Part shown: one piece after another, positions 54,689 through 63,535 of the stretch | How positions within the stretch are numbered: the first letter of the stretch is position 1 | Layout: every line of letters begins with the position of its first letter | From: Terrabacter sp. Root181 | GTDB lineage: Bacteria; Actinomycetota; Actinomycetes; Actinomycetales; Dermatophilaceae | Assembly (NCBI RefSeq): GCF_001428505.1 | Contig: NZ_LMHU01000006.1 | Coordinates: 372,712 to 436,711, forward strand | Direction: 5' to 3' | Length of the DNA: 64,000 bases | Translations under genes and position numbers: made by a program | The notes under the pieces: model-generated | Seen by the model: the letters and a program-made list of their open reading frames with translations, nothing else | Told to the model about the DNA's origin: nothing | Database searches by the model: none

Positions 54689-56023
54689 CTAGGACCGTGA
54701 CGCCTCGCCGGCCTCGGCGCCGTTCGGGGTGCCCGTCGGCGTGCCGGTCGGCGTGCTGGTCGGCGTGCCTCCCGGTTCCTCGGCCACCGACGGGTCCTCG
54801 CTGCTGCGTCCCAGCTCGCGCACCGACCGCGACAGGAGCGCGGAGAGCGAGATGACGACGTAGACGCCGGCGCTGACGAGCATCAGCACCTCCGTGTCGA
54901 CTGTCGTCGCGAGCCAGCCGTAGAGGAAGGTGCCGATGGGGATGGCGACGAACGACCCCAGCGCGTCGTAGCTCGAGACCCGCGAGAGCACCTGGACGGG
55001 CACGTGCTCGTGCAGGGCCGTGCTCCACCCGACGCCGAAGACCTCGACGGCCGCACCCGCCAGGAAGAAGCCGATGGCGACGGGGACGATCGCCGGCGCG
55101 ACCCCGAGCAGCACCATGGGCACGGCAAGCACGCAGATGGCGATCATCCCGGCACGGAGGGGTCGCTGCAGCTGCAGCCGCAGCATGACGAGCGTCATCA
55201 GGACGGTGCCGACGGCCTCGGCGCTGAGCACGAGGCCCCAGCCCGCCTCGCCGATGGAGGCGGTCGAGCTCGCGATGAGCGGGCCGAGCACGCCGATGAC
55301 GCCGGCGTGGATGGCGTTCGTCAGCCCGAAGGCGAGCACGACGACCCAGAGCCACTCGCGCCGGGTGAACTCGCTCCACCCCTCGCGCAGCTCACGCACC
55401 ATCGAGTGGTGCGGCCTGCCCGCCTCCTGCGACCGGCGCGGCAGCCCGACGCGTGTCAGGCAGACGATCGCGACGGCATACGTCAGGGCGTTGACGGCGA
55501 GCGCCCACCCCGGTCCGACGCTGACGACGAGCAGGCCGGCGACCGCGGGTCCGATGACGGACAGGCCGCTCCGGCTGAACGACAGCAGCGCGTTGGCCTG
55601 CTGGAGCCGCGAGCGGTCGACGACCAGGGGGACGATGCCCATCATCGCGGGCATCGTGAAGGCCGACACCGCGCCGTTGACGCCCTCGAGGACGGTCAGC
55701 TGGGTCAGCGTCGCGTCGCCGCTGATGATGAGGTATGACGCGAGCGCCTGGGTGAGGCACGTCAGGACGTGCGAGACCTGGAGCACGACGATCCGCGAGA
55801 AGCGGTCGGCGACGACGCCGCCGACGAGGAGGAAGACGACCATCGTCAGGGTGCGCACGCCGAGCACCTGGGCGAGGGCGCCCGCGGACTGGTCGATGTG
55901 CAGCACGGCGAAGGCGAGCGAGACGGGCACCATGACCGAGCCGGCCGTCGAGACCGTGCGGGCCGCGAAGTACCACGCGAACCGCCGGTCGGACAGCACG
56001 CCGAGCGACGCCTTGACCTTCAC
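54689..56023 (-). CDS. MFS transporter coupled to an ArsR regulator
   Basis: A 444-residue permease with about twelve helices; it starts [20 protein letters not shown], the beginning common to MFS_3/enterobactin-exporter-like (EntS-type) efflux proteins, and has [18 protein letters not shown] as the helix 2-3 loop. The C-terminal tail of about 35 residues holds [17 protein letters not shown], coded by 12-base repeats. The GTG start overlaps the ArsR stop, with GGAGG seven bases upstream. Export of a toxic compound controlled by the ArsR protein is the natural reading but is inference. Confidence 0.88.
   Translation of the reverse strand: MKVKASLGVLSDRRFAWYFAARTVSTAGSVMVPVSLAFAVLHIDQSAGALAQVLGVRTLTMVVFLLVGGVVADRFSRIVVLQVSHVLTCLTQALASYLIISGDATLTQLTVLEGVNGAVSAFTMPAMMGIVPLVVDRSRLQQANALLSFSRSGLSVIGPAVAGLLVVSVGPGWALAVNALTYAVAIVCLTRVGLPRRSQEAGRPHHSMVRELREGWSEFTRREWLWVVVLAFGLTNAIHAGVIGVLGPLIASSTASIGEAGWGLVLSAEAVGTVLMTLVMLRLQLQRPLRAGMIAICVLAVPMVLLGVAPAIVPVAIGFFLAGAAVEVFGVGWSTALHEHVPVQVLSRVSSYDALGSFVAIPIGTFLYGWLATTVDTEVLMLVSAGVYVVISLSALLSRSVRELGRSSEDPSVAEEPGGTPTSTPTGTPTGTPNGAEAGEASRS
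54726..54773 (-). repeat. four 12-bp tandem repeats in the MFS C-terminal tail
   Basis: Four units of 12 bases with the core GGCGTGCCGGTC code a Gly-Thr-Pro-Thr repeat. Copy number could vary by slippage without breaking the frame. Confidence 0.6.
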
Positions 56024-56559
56024 GACGTCACCTCCCCGCCCTGGAGCCGGAAGGCGGCGACGGACAGGGCGGCCCGGACGGTGCCCTCGGTGCGCGGCGG
56101 CTGCGCCGAGGCGTGCAGCAGGGTGCTCGCCTCGGTGACGAGGTCGAAGACGCGCTCCCACACCTCCGGCGCCACCCACAGCTCGGCGTCGGTGAACTGG
56201 GACCTCTCACCCGGCGTGCGCTCGGCGAACCGGCGCGGGATGGCGTCGGCGAGGACGCGCGCATAGGCCAGCTTGTCCGCCTCGCTCGCCGGGCGGGCGC
56301 CCGACGGACGCGGGGCGTCCCACGGGTGCCGGTACTTCTTGGCCTTGCCGCCCCGCACGGTCTCCTCCCCCGCGACCTCGAGCAGACCCGCGGCGTGCAG
56401 CAGGCGCAGGTGGTAGCTGGCGTTGGCCTGCGTGACGCCGAGCTCGCGCGCGACCTCGGCAGCGCTCAGCTCGGCGCCCGTCAGCAGCGAGAGCATCTGG
56501 AGACGCAGGGGGTGGGCCGTGGCGCGGAGCTCGCTGATCCGCTCTTCCTCCAAAGACAT
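56020..56559 (-). CDS. ArsR-family transcriptional regulator
   Basis: A 179-residue protein. The winged helix-turn-helix (about residues 8-80) reads RATAHPLRLQMLSLLTG, AAEVARELGVTQANASYHLRLL, and LLEVAGEETVRGGKAKKYRH, typical of ArsR/HTH_20 regulators; the C-terminal half is an uncharacterised helical ligand-binding region without the metal-site cysteines of classic ArsR. It probably represses itself and the MFS gene. The ATG has no ribosome-binding site and lies seven bases after CATACT. Confidence 0.9.
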   Translation of the reverse strand: MSLEEERISELRATAHPLRLQMLSLLTGAELSAAEVARELGVTQANASYHLRLLHAAGLLEVAGEETVRGGKAKKYRHPWDAPRPSGARPASEADKLAYARVLADAIPRRFAERTPGERSQFTDAELWVAPEVWERVFDLVTEASTLLHASAQPPRTEGTVRAALSVAAFRLQGGEVTS

Positions 56560-56611
56560 GTTTGGGAGTATGCCGTCCGGTGGGATCGACCGTCAAGCAT
56601 TCCTTTGGAGG
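56547..56611. promoter_or_regulatory. inverted repeat flanking the arsR promoter, candidate operator
   Basis: CCTCCAAAG at 56547-56555 (just inside the coding sequence) and CTTTGGAGG at 56603-56611 are exact inverted copies with 47 bases between. The whole promoter lies between them, so a regulator binding both could loop or cover it. Confidence 0.45.
56567..56596 (-). promoter_or_regulatory. arsR-MFS promoter
   Basis: TTGACG (-35, 56596-56591) and CATACT (-10, 56572-56567) are 18 bases apart; the ATG is seven bases downstream, so the mRNA should be leaderless. The -10 overlaps a CGGCATAC motif. This is the best complete promoter in the window. Confidence 0.65.
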
Positions 56612-56641
56612 TTGTCCTCCCGCCGCGTCCGCCCCGGACCC

Positions 56642-57184
56642 TCAGCCCTGGCTGTAGGCGAGGTGCACGACGCCGCTGTCGTACGCCTCGGTCTCGGCGA
56701 GGCGCAGCCCCGAGACGGCCTCGTCGGTGAAGAGCCGCTCCCCCGCGCCGAGGACGACGGGGAAGACGAAGAGGTGGAGGCCGTCGACGAGCCCGTCGCG
56801 CAGCAGGGCGCGCACGAGCGTGCCGCTGCCGCTGACGTAGAGCGAGCCCTCGACCTCGTCGCGGAGGCGGCGGACGGCGTCCGCGTCGTAGGGCCCGAGG
56901 ACCCGGGAGTTGTTCCACTCCGGGTCCTTCAGCGTCGAGGAGACGACGTTCTTGCGGGCGCCGTTGAAGAAGGACGCGCCGGGGTCGTCGTCGTCGGTGC
57001 GGGCCGACCAGGCGGGCGCGAACATCTCGTACGTGCGCCGGCCGAGCAGCAGCTCGGACCCGGGGCCGGTGAGACGCGCGATGGCCTCGCCCATCCGCGG
57101 GTCGAAGGGGAACTCGGCCGTCCAGCTCGGGTTCTCGTACACCCCGTCGAGCGAGATGAACTCGTGGATCTCGATGCGTCCCAT
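56642..57184 (-). CDS. dihydrofolate-reductase-like protein (RibD C-terminal domain family)
   Basis: A 180-residue protein with the RibD_C/DHFR-like fold: IEIHEFISLDGVYENPSW at the N-terminus, LLLGRRTYEMFAPAW, NVVSSTLKDPEW, and LYVSGSGTLVRALLRDGLVDGLHLFVFPVVLG. Many Actinobacteria carry such stand-alone copies; they are not known to make riboflavin or folate and their substrate is unknown. GGAGG lies seven bases before the ATG. It is 13 bases downstream of the saccharopine-dehydrogenase-like gene and probably in its operon. Confidence 0.88.
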   Translation of the reverse strand: MGRIEIHEFISLDGVYENPSWTAEFPFDPRMGEAIARLTGPGSELLLGRRTYEMFAPAWSARTDDDDPGASFFNGARKNVVSSTLKDPEWNNSRVLGPYDADAVRRLRDEVEGSLYVSGSGTLVRALLRDGLVDGLHLFVFPVVLGAGERLFTDEAVSGLRLAETEAYDSGVVHLAYSQG

Positions 57185-57197
57185 GTCAGTGCCTCCG

Positions 57198-58502
57198 TCA
57201 GCTCTCGGACAGGTGATCGGCCGGGTCTGCGGCCGGGTGGTCGGGTCGGTCGTCGCGTTCGACGTCGAAGGTGAAGCCCTGCGATCGCAGCCGCTCGACG
57301 AGCGCCTCGCCGAGGGCCGTCGCGGGCGTGCAGACGCCGGACCGGCGCGGCAGTCCGTCGTCGAGCGCCAGTGCCAGGGCCGTCTGCCCGAGCATGACGG
57401 CCGTGCCGCCGTAGCCCGGGTCGTAGTCCGCCCCGACACGGGTGCGGTAGCGCGCGCCGCTCGTCGTCGTGGAGCGGATCTCGAGCCGGAAGCGCCCGGC
57501 AGCCTGCGCCTCGGGGCCCGGGCCCTCGCCGGGCTTCGGCAGGAAGCGGTCGATGACGGCCCGGGTCGGCCGGAACGCCATGCCCGCCACCACCCCACCG
57601 AGCCCGACGGCCATGCCGCCGGCCAGCACCGGCGACATCGGGCCGGAACCGAAGTCGGTCGCCTCGCGGTAGCGCAGGTCGCGACCGTAGGACCAGTCCG
57701 TCAGGGTGTTCGACAGGCGGACGATGCGGGTGTTGAACGACGCCATGACGAAGGGCCCGGTCCAGTGACCGGTCGACGGGTCACGGTCGACCTGCACGAG
57801 CCGGCGCAGCCGGTCCAGGACGCCGGTGGCCCGGCGCCGACCGGAGGACGGCTCCTCCGTGCGTCGGGGACTCAACGCGTACGGGTCGCCCAGCACGCGG
57901 CGGGCACTCCCGTCGGCACGGGCCGTGATGGCCTGCTGGCGGGCCGAGTCGACGGTGCCGCCGGAGAAGCCGCCCTTGAGCGACCGGACGAGCAGGGTCG
58001 TCTCTGCGAGGGTGCCCTCACCGTCGGCGGCCGCGCGCCGGGCCGTCGCGAGCACGCCGAGGTCGGAGGGGATGGAGTCGAAGCCGCAGGCGTGCACGAT
58101 GGCCGCGCCGGTCTCCCGCGCCCGGGCGTCGAGCTCGTCGAGGGACCACCGGACGAAGAGCACCTCACCGGTGAGGTCGGCGTAGTGCGTCCCCGACTCC
58201 GCGCAGGCACGAGCCACCTCCTTGCCGTACGTCGCGTACGGGCCGACCGTGGTGGCGAGCACGCGGGTGCGGCCGGCGAGCGCGCGGAGGGCGGGTGCGT
58301 CGGTAGCGTCGACGGCGACCAGCTCCCACGCGGCAGCATCCCGACCGAGCTCGATGCGCAGGGCCTCGAGCTTGGGTCGGGACCGGCCCGCCAGGGCGAT
58401 CCGCACGTCGGGACCCGCGTGCCGGGCCAGGTGGGCGGCGGTCAGGGCCCCGACGAAGCCGGTGGCGCCGTAGACGACGATGTCGAGCTCGCGTTCGGGC
58501 AT
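57198..58502 (-). CDS. saccharopine-dehydrogenase-like / trans-acting enoyl reductase-like oxidoreductase
   Basis: A 434-residue protein. The Rossmann motif is DIVVYGATGFVGALTAAHL and the following pattern RIALAGRSRPKLEALR, then VGPYATYGKEVARACAESGTHYADLTGE, is typical of the Sacchrp_dh_NADP family to which the mycobacterial trans-acting enoyl reductases belong. HACGFDSIPSDLGVL and the RSLKGGFSGGTVDSA segment strengthen that match. True lysine metabolism is unlikely. A lipid-related reduction is possible but not shown. The ATG at 58502 follows CAGAGT by six bases. Confidence 0.85.
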   Translation of the reverse strand: MPERELDIVVYGATGFVGALTAAHLARHAGPDVRIALAGRSRPKLEALRIELGRDAAAWELVAVDATDAPALRALAGRTRVLATTVGPYATYGKEVARACAESGTHYADLTGEVLFVRWSLDELDARARETGAAIVHACGFDSIPSDLGVLATARRAAADGEGTLAETTLLVRSLKGGFSGGTVDSARQQAITARADGSARRVLGDPYALSPRRTEEPSSGRRRATGVLDRLRRLVQVDRDPSTGHWTGPFVMASFNTRIVRLSNTLTDWSYGRDLRYREATDFGSGPMSPVLAGGMAVGLGGVVAGMAFRPTRAVIDRFLPKPGEGPGPEAQAAGRFRLEIRSTTTSGARYRTRVGADYDPGYGGTAVMLGQTALALALDDGLPRRSGVCTPATALGEALVERLRSQGFTFDVERDDRPDHPAADPADHLSES

Positions 58503-58508
58503 GCCGTC

Positions 58509-58514
58509 ACTCTG
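58509..58514 (-). promoter_or_regulatory. possible -10 box of the saccharopine-dehydrogenase-like gene
   Basis: CAGAGT on the minus strand is six bases from the ATG at 58502, without a Shine-Dalgarno. Confidence 0.4.
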
Positions 58515-58546
58515 CCACGGCGCACCGCTGCGGAGGCGTCGGCCGG

Positions 58547-60583
58547 TCAGAAGGTGTCGACCGGGTCGACGCGCACCGCCACGACGTCGGTCTCCTTGCG
58601 CGCCGAGCGGAACGCCTTGAGCGCCAGCAGGGCCCGGGTCAGCGACTCGGTCTCGGCGGCGGGCACCCGGACGAGCACGTGGTGGTCGGCGGCCGCACGC
58701 TCGGGCTCGCCCTCGACCGGGGGCCGGCGTGGCGGGGCGCCGGCGTGCGAGAGACGCACCGGGCCGAGCACCTGGGCGGTGATCGGCAGGTCGGCCTGCT
58801 CGAGGGCCTCCTCGAGCGCACGCCGACCACCGGTCAGCTGGGCCACACGCACGGCGGGGGGCAGGCCGAGCTCGCGCCGCTCCGCCAGCTCGCGGGCCGC
58901 GAGCCACGCGGGGTCCCACCGCACGAGCGCCTCGACGGCAGGCAGCGCGACGGCCTCCGGGGCGCCGCTCAGCACGACGGCACGTCCCTCCCGGGCCAGC
59001 GCGGCCGCGGCCATCCACCGGCGTACCGCCTCGAGCGGGGCGTCGAGCACGGGCAGGTCGAGGCTCGCCCACGCGTCGAGCAGCAGCACCGCGGTGTAGC
59101 CGCCGTCGGCGACGGGCTCGGCACCCGGCGTCGCGATGACGAGGGACGGCTCGCGACCGACGGTGGCGAGCACCTCGCCGGAGCCCGACGTGAGCACCGG
59201 GAAGCCGGGGAAGGCACGGCCGATCTCCTCGGCCGTGCGCCGCGCGCCCGTGATCGACGAGCGCAGCCGCCGCGAGCCGCAGTGACCGCACTCGAACCCG
59301 TGGCCGGCGAGGGCGAGGCCGCACCACCGGCAGGCCGGGGCCGTGCCGGACGCGCCCAGGGCGACCGGCCCCTGGCAGCGGGCGCAGCGCACCGGCGTGC
59401 GGCACTCGGCACAGCTCAGCGAGGGGAGGTAGCCGCGCCGCGGCACCTGGACGAGCACGGGCCCGTCGACCAGGGCGTCCTTGGCGACGCGCCAGGCCCG
59501 GGACGGCAGGTGCGCCCGGGCGGCCGGCCCGTCGCGCTCCTCGTCGACACCCTCACCCGCGACGGTGACCCGGGGTGCGGCCCCGCGGACGGTTGCCGGG
59601 TCGGCCTCGACGGGCACGAGCGCCCCCGTCTCGACCGCCACCTGCACGCGCAGGCTGCGCCCGAACCCTCCGGCGAGCAGGGCGGCGCCGGTCGCGGCGG
59701 CCCGCAGACCGAGCACGACGCCGACGTGGTGGTAGGGAGCCCGCGGCTCGGCGAGCAGGTCGTCACCGTCGTCCCACCAGGCGACGAGGCCGAGGTCGTG
59801 GACGGGGGCGAAGGCTGCCGCCCGCGTGCCGATGACGACACGGACGTGGCCGCGGAGCACCTTGAGCCAGGCGGTGTAGCGCGCCTGCGGCCCCTGGTCG
59901 GACGTGAGCCGGACGTGCCGGCCCCTGCCGAGGACCGCGGTCAGGGCGGCATCGAGGCGGTCGACGTCGCGGTGGTCGGGCACGACGACGAGCGCGCCCC
60001 GCCCGGCAGCCGTCGCCGTGGCCACGGCGACGGCCAGGGCGGCCGGCCAGTCCGCGTCGCCGGTGCGTCCGGGCAGCGCCGCCCATGCCGCCGCCGGGCC
60101 CTCCCCCGAGGCCACCCGACGCAGCCAGGCCGGACCGGCGGGGTAGGCCGCCCACGGACCGGGGTCCGGTGCCGCGAGCTCGTCCTGGGGCGGGCACTCC
60201 ATCGCGAGGTTGCGCTCGGCCGTCGCGTGGCGCTTGGGCACCGCCAGGCGCAGGACGTCGCTCAGCGTGCCGGCATACCGGTCGGCGACGGCGCGACAGA
60301 GCGCGAGGACCTCGGGGGTTAGCACCGGCTCGGGGCCGACGACCCGCCGCAGCGGGGTCAGCCGGCCGTCGTGCTGCGCCCGGTCGCGCCGCTCGACGAC
60401 GAAGCCGTCGAGCTCGCGCCCCGAGAAGCGCACGCGGACCCGGGCGCCGGGCACCGCGTCGGCGTCGAGCTCGTCGGGGACGGCGTACTCGAAGACCCGG
60501 TCGAGGTGCGCGAGCGGGGTCTCCACGACGACGGCAGCGACCGGCCGTCCGGCCGGTCGCTGCTCCGTCTCGTCGTCGCCCAC
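58547..60583 (-). CDS. priA: primosomal protein N' (PriA-like), without helicase motifs
   Basis: A 678-residue protein. The N-terminal 3'-DNA-binding domain begins RPVAAVVVETPLAHLDRVFEYAVP, and the zinc-binding cysteines are intact in SCAECRTPVRCARCQG and ACRWCGLALAGHGFECGHCGSRRLR. The helicase part lacks Walker A (no GKT in the expected place; TAAGRGALVVVPDHRD instead) and a DEAH/DEEH box (LVAWWDDGDD). This is the usual actinobacterial form, annotated as probable replication restart protein, which presumably binds DNA and partners but does not unwind. The GTG at 60583 follows TAGATT by seven bases. metK is 16 bases upstream. Confidence 0.93.
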   Translation of the reverse strand: MGDDETEQRPAGRPVAAVVVETPLAHLDRVFEYAVPDELDADAVPGARVRVRFSGRELDGFVVERRDRAQHDGRLTPLRRVVGPEPVLTPEVLALCRAVADRYAGTLSDVLRLAVPKRHATAERNLAMECPPQDELAAPDPGPWAAYPAGPAWLRRVASGEGPAAAWAALPGRTGDADWPAALAVAVATATAAGRGALVVVPDHRDVDRLDAALTAVLGRGRHVRLTSDQGPQARYTAWLKVLRGHVRVVIGTRAAAFAPVHDLGLVAWWDDGDDLLAEPRAPYHHVGVVLGLRAAATGAALLAGGFGRSLRVQVAVETGALVPVEADPATVRGAAPRVTVAGEGVDEERDGPAARAHLPSRAWRVAKDALVDGPVLVQVPRRGYLPSLSCAECRTPVRCARCQGPVALGASGTAPACRWCGLALAGHGFECGHCGSRRLRSSITGARRTAEEIGRAFPGFPVLTSGSGEVLATVGREPSLVIATPGAEPVADGGYTAVLLLDAWASLDLPVLDAPLEAVRRWMAAAALAREGRAVVLSGAPEAVALPAVEALVRWDPAWLAARELAERRELGLPPAVRVAQLTGGRRALEEALEQADLPITAQVLGPVRLSHAGAPPRRPPVEGEPERAAADHHVLVRVPAAETESLTRALLALKAFRSARKETDVVAVRVDPVDTF

Positions 60584-60590
60584 GGGGGCG

Positions 60591-60596
60591 AATCTA
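60591..60596 (-). promoter_or_regulatory. -10 box of a leaderless priA transcript
   Basis: TAGATT on the minus strand ends seven bases before the priA GTG; it lies in the short metK-priA gap, so priA may have its own promoter inside the operon. Confidence 0.45.
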
Positions 60597-60599
60597 GCC

Positions 60600-61823
60600 T
60601 CAGCCGGAGACGGCCGTGCGCAGGGCCTCGACGCGGTCGGTGCGCTCCCACGTGAAGGGGTTCTCGACGCCGTCGGCCTTGGTGCGGCCGAAGTGGCCGT
60701 AGGCGGCCGTCGGGCGGTAGATCGGGCGCAGCAGGTCGAGGGCGTCGACGATCGCGGCGGGGCGCAGGTCGAAGACGTCGCCGATGGCCTGCTGGATCTT
60801 GTCGACCGGCACGGTCTCGGTTCCGAAGGTCTCGATGTAGAGGCCGACCGGCTGCGCCTTGCCGATGGCGTAGGCGACCTGGACCTCGCAACGACGGGCC
60901 AGGCCCGCGGCGACGACGTTCTTGGCGACCCAGCGCATCGCGTAGGCGGCCGAGCGGTCGACCTTGCTCGGGTCCTTGCCCGAGAAGGCGCCGCCACCGT
61001 GGCGGGCCATGCCGCCGTAGGTGTCGACGATGATCTTGCGCCCGGTCAGACCGGCGTCGCCCATCGGGCCACCGATCTCGAAGCGGCCGGTCGGGTTGAT
61101 CAGGGCCCGGTAGCTGGAGACGTCGAGGTCGGTGCCGCTCTCGCGCAGCTCCGCGAGGACCGGCTCGATGACGTGCGCGCGGATGTCCGGCTCGAGCATG
61201 CCCTCGAGGGACACGTCGGGGGCGTGCTGGGTCGAGAGCACCACGGTGTCGAGCGCGACGGCCTTGTCGCCCTCGTAGGCGATGGTGACCTGCGTCTTGC
61301 CGTCCGGGCGCAGGTAGGCCAGCTCGTCGCTCTTGCGCACCTGCGTCAGGCGCTCCGAGAGGCGGTGCGCGAGGTGGATCGGCAGCGGCATGAGCTCGGC
61401 CGTGTCGTCGCAGGCGTAGCCGAACATCAGGCCCTGGTCGCCGGCGCCCTGCTTGTCGAGCAGGTCGCCGACGTCACCCGTCCGGTGCTCGTGGGCCGTG
61501 TCGACGCCCTGGGCGATGTCGGGCGACTGGGCGCCGATGGAGATCGACACCCCGCAGGTGCGCCCGTCGAAGCCCTTCTGCGAGCCGTCGTAGCCGACCT
61601 CGAGGATCGTCTCGCGCACGATCCTCGGGATCTCGACGTAGGCCGTCGTCGACACCTCGCCGGCGACGTGGACCAGTCCGGTCGTGACCATCGTCTCGAC
61701 GGCGACGCGGGCCTGCGGGTCGTCGGTGAGCAGCGCGTCGAGGATCGAGTCGCTGATCTGGTCGCAGATCTTGTCCGGGTGTCCCTCGGTGACGGACTCG
61801 GACGTGAACAGACGTGCGGACAC
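60600..61823 (-). CDS. metK: S-adenosylmethionine synthetase
   Basis: A 407-residue enzyme. It has [20 protein letters not shown], the ATP-binding [13 protein letters not shown], and [19 protein letters not shown]. It makes S-adenosylmethionine from methionine and ATP, used by the four methyltransferases in this window among others. The start is GTG at 61823 with GGGA a few bases upstream. The 83 bases before it show no SAM riboswitch that I recognise. Confidence 0.97.
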   Translation of the reverse strand: MSARLFTSESVTEGHPDKICDQISDSILDALLTDDPQARVAVETMVTTGLVHVAGEVSTTAYVEIPRIVRETILEVGYDGSQKGFDGRTCGVSISIGAQSPDIAQGVDTAHEHRTGDVGDLLDKQGAGDQGLMFGYACDDTAELMPLPIHLAHRLSERLTQVRKSDELAYLRPDGKTQVTIAYEGDKAVALDTVVLSTQHAPDVSLEGMLEPDIRAHVIEPVLAELRESGTDLDVSSYRALINPTGRFEIGGPMGDAGLTGRKIIVDTYGGMARHGGGAFSGKDPSKVDRSAAYAMRWVAKNVVAAGLARRCEVQVAYAIGKAQPVGLYIETFGTETVPVDKIQQAIGDVFDLRPAAIVDALDLLRPIYRPTAAYGHFGRTKADGVENPFTWERTDRVEALRTAVSG

Positions 61824-61906
61824 TTGCTCTCCCTCGGTCGGGTGCGTGGTGGTGTGCTCGGGCGCGCGGTGACGGCGCGTACGCGTGTGGGGCGAGAGTC
61901 TAGTGC

Positions 61907-63145
61907 TCAGTCGAGCAGCGTCGAGATGGTGTCCCACAGCGCGTCGGCCACGGCGTCCTTGGAGGCCGGGCCGACCATGGTCGCCTCGTCGCTGCCCCGC
62001 CGCAGCAGGTGCACCGTCGTGTCGTCCTTGCCGAACGTCAGGTCGGTGCCGACCTCGTTGACGACCTGCAGGTCGCTGCCCTTGCGGGCGAACTTGGCCC
62101 GCGCGTGGTCCATGACGCTGCCGTGGGCGTCGCCCGTCTCGGCGGCGAAGCTGACGATGAACGGCGAGCCCGTCCCGCGGCTCTCGCGGGCTGCGACGAG
62201 GCCGCGGACGATGTCGGGGTTCTCGACGAGCTCGACCCGAAGGCCGGCGTCGGGGTCGGCGGACTTCTTGATCTTGCTCTCGCTCACGGCCGCCGGGCGG
62301 AAGTCGGCCGGCGCCGCAGCCATGACGACGACGTCGGCGTCGGACGCCGCCTCCTCGACGGCACGCTGAAGCTCGAGGGTCGTCTCGACGGGCACGACGT
62401 CGATGCCCTCGGGCACCGGGAGCGCGACGTTGGCGGCCACGAGGGTGACCTTCGCGCCACGGTCGGCAGCGGCGCGCGCGATGGCCACGCCCTGCTTGCC
62501 GGACGAGCGGTTGCCGAGGTAGCGCACGGGGTCGAGCGGCTCGCGCGTGCCCCCGGCGGACACGACGACGCGCCGGCCCTCGAGGTCGCGCCGGGGCTCC
62601 CCCGCCACGGCGGCGCCGTCACCCGACACGATCGCGAGGCACGCGGCATACAAGGCCTCGGGCTCGGGGAGGCGGCCGGCACCGGTGTCCTTGCCGGTCA
62701 GGCGTCCCACCGCGGGGTCGATGACGTGGGCTCCGCGCGCGCGGAGCGTGGCGACGTTGGCCTGCGTGGCCGGGTGCTCCCACATCTCGGTGTGCATGGC
62801 CGGCGCGAACGCGACCGGGCACCGAGCGGTGAGGAGGGTGTTGGTCAGCAGGTCGTCGGCGAGGCCGTGCGCGGCCTTCGCGAGGAGGTCTGCGGTGGCC
62901 GGGGCGACGACCACCAGGTCGGCGGACTGGCCGATGCGCACGTGCGGGACCTCGTGGACCGACGTCCACACCTCCGTGCTGACGGGCTTGCCCGAGAGGG
63001 CCGACCACGTCGGCGCTCCCACGAAGTGGAGCGCCGCCGCGGTGGGCACGACGGTGACGTCGTGCCCGTGCTCGGTGAAGAGCCGGAGCAGCGAGCAGGC
63101 CTTGTAGGCGGCGATGCCGCCACTCACCCCGAGGACGACGCGCAT
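61907..63145 (-). CDS. coaBC: bifunctional phosphopantothenoylcysteine decarboxylase/synthetase
   Basis: A 412-residue fusion. CoaC (1 to about 185) has [20 protein letters not shown], the catalytic His region [18 protein letters not shown], and [16 protein letters not shown]. CoaB follows with [39 protein letters not shown] and [15 protein letters not shown]. It performs two steps of coenzyme A synthesis. GGGAG is about six bases before the ATG at 63145. rpoZ lies 25 bases upstream. Confidence 0.96.
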   Translation of the reverse strand: MRVVLGVSGGIAAYKACSLLRLFTEHGHDVTVVPTAAALHFVGAPTWSALSGKPVSTEVWTSVHEVPHVRIGQSADLVVVAPATADLLAKAAHGLADDLLTNTLLTARCPVAFAPAMHTEMWEHPATQANVATLRARGAHVIDPAVGRLTGKDTGAGRLPEPEALYAACLAIVSGDGAAVAGEPRRDLEGRRVVVSAGGTREPLDPVRYLGNRSSGKQGVAIARAAADRGAKVTLVAANVALPVPEGIDVVPVETTLELQRAVEEAASDADVVVMAAAPADFRPAAVSESKIKKSADPDAGLRVELVENPDIVRGLVAARESRGTGSPFIVSFAAETGDAHGSVMDHARAKFARKGSDLQVVNEVGTDLTFGKDDTTVHLLRRGSDEATMVGPASKDAVADALWDTISTLLD

Positions 63146-63170
63146 CGGCTGCTCCCGACCCGTCGGGTGC

Positions 63171-63434
63171 TCAGGCCTCGGTGGGCGTCGAGGTCAGCAG
63201 GCCCTCGTTGATCTCGCGCAGCGCGATCGACAGCGGCTTCTCGTGGACCTCGGTCTCGACGAGCGGACCGACGTAGTCGAGCAGGCCCTCCTGCAGCTGG
63301 GAGTAGTAGGCGTTGATCTGACGGGCGCGCTTGGCGGAGTAGATGACGAGCGCGTACTTCGAGTCGGCGGCGGTCAGGAGGTCGTCGATCGGCGGGTTGG
63401 TGATGCCGATGGGAGCAGCCTGGGTACCGGACAC
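63171..63434 (-). CDS. rpoZ: RNA polymerase omega subunit
   Basis: An 87-residue protein. [31 protein letters not shown] is the omega signature region, and [21 protein letters not shown] is the C-terminal part seen in actinobacterial RpoZ. It helps assemble RNA polymerase. The gene follows gmk (101-base gap) and precedes coaBC, the conserved order. Confidence 0.95.
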   Translation of the reverse strand: MSGTQAAPIGITNPPIDDLLTAADSKYALVIYSAKRARQINAYYSQLQEGLLDYVGPLVETEVHEKPLSIALREINEGLLTSTPTEA

Positions 63435-63535
63435 AGTGATCTCGTTTCGTTGGTTTCAGCGGGCTTGAGGTGCGTGCTGCGACGTCGACGGCGGTGCGGT
63501 CGTCTGCCGTCGGCTGGCACACATCACGTCGGGAC

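Noticed and set aside
61824-61906. SAM riboswitch upstream of metK
   Set aside because: Only 83 bases with no recognisable SAM-aptamer core sequences.
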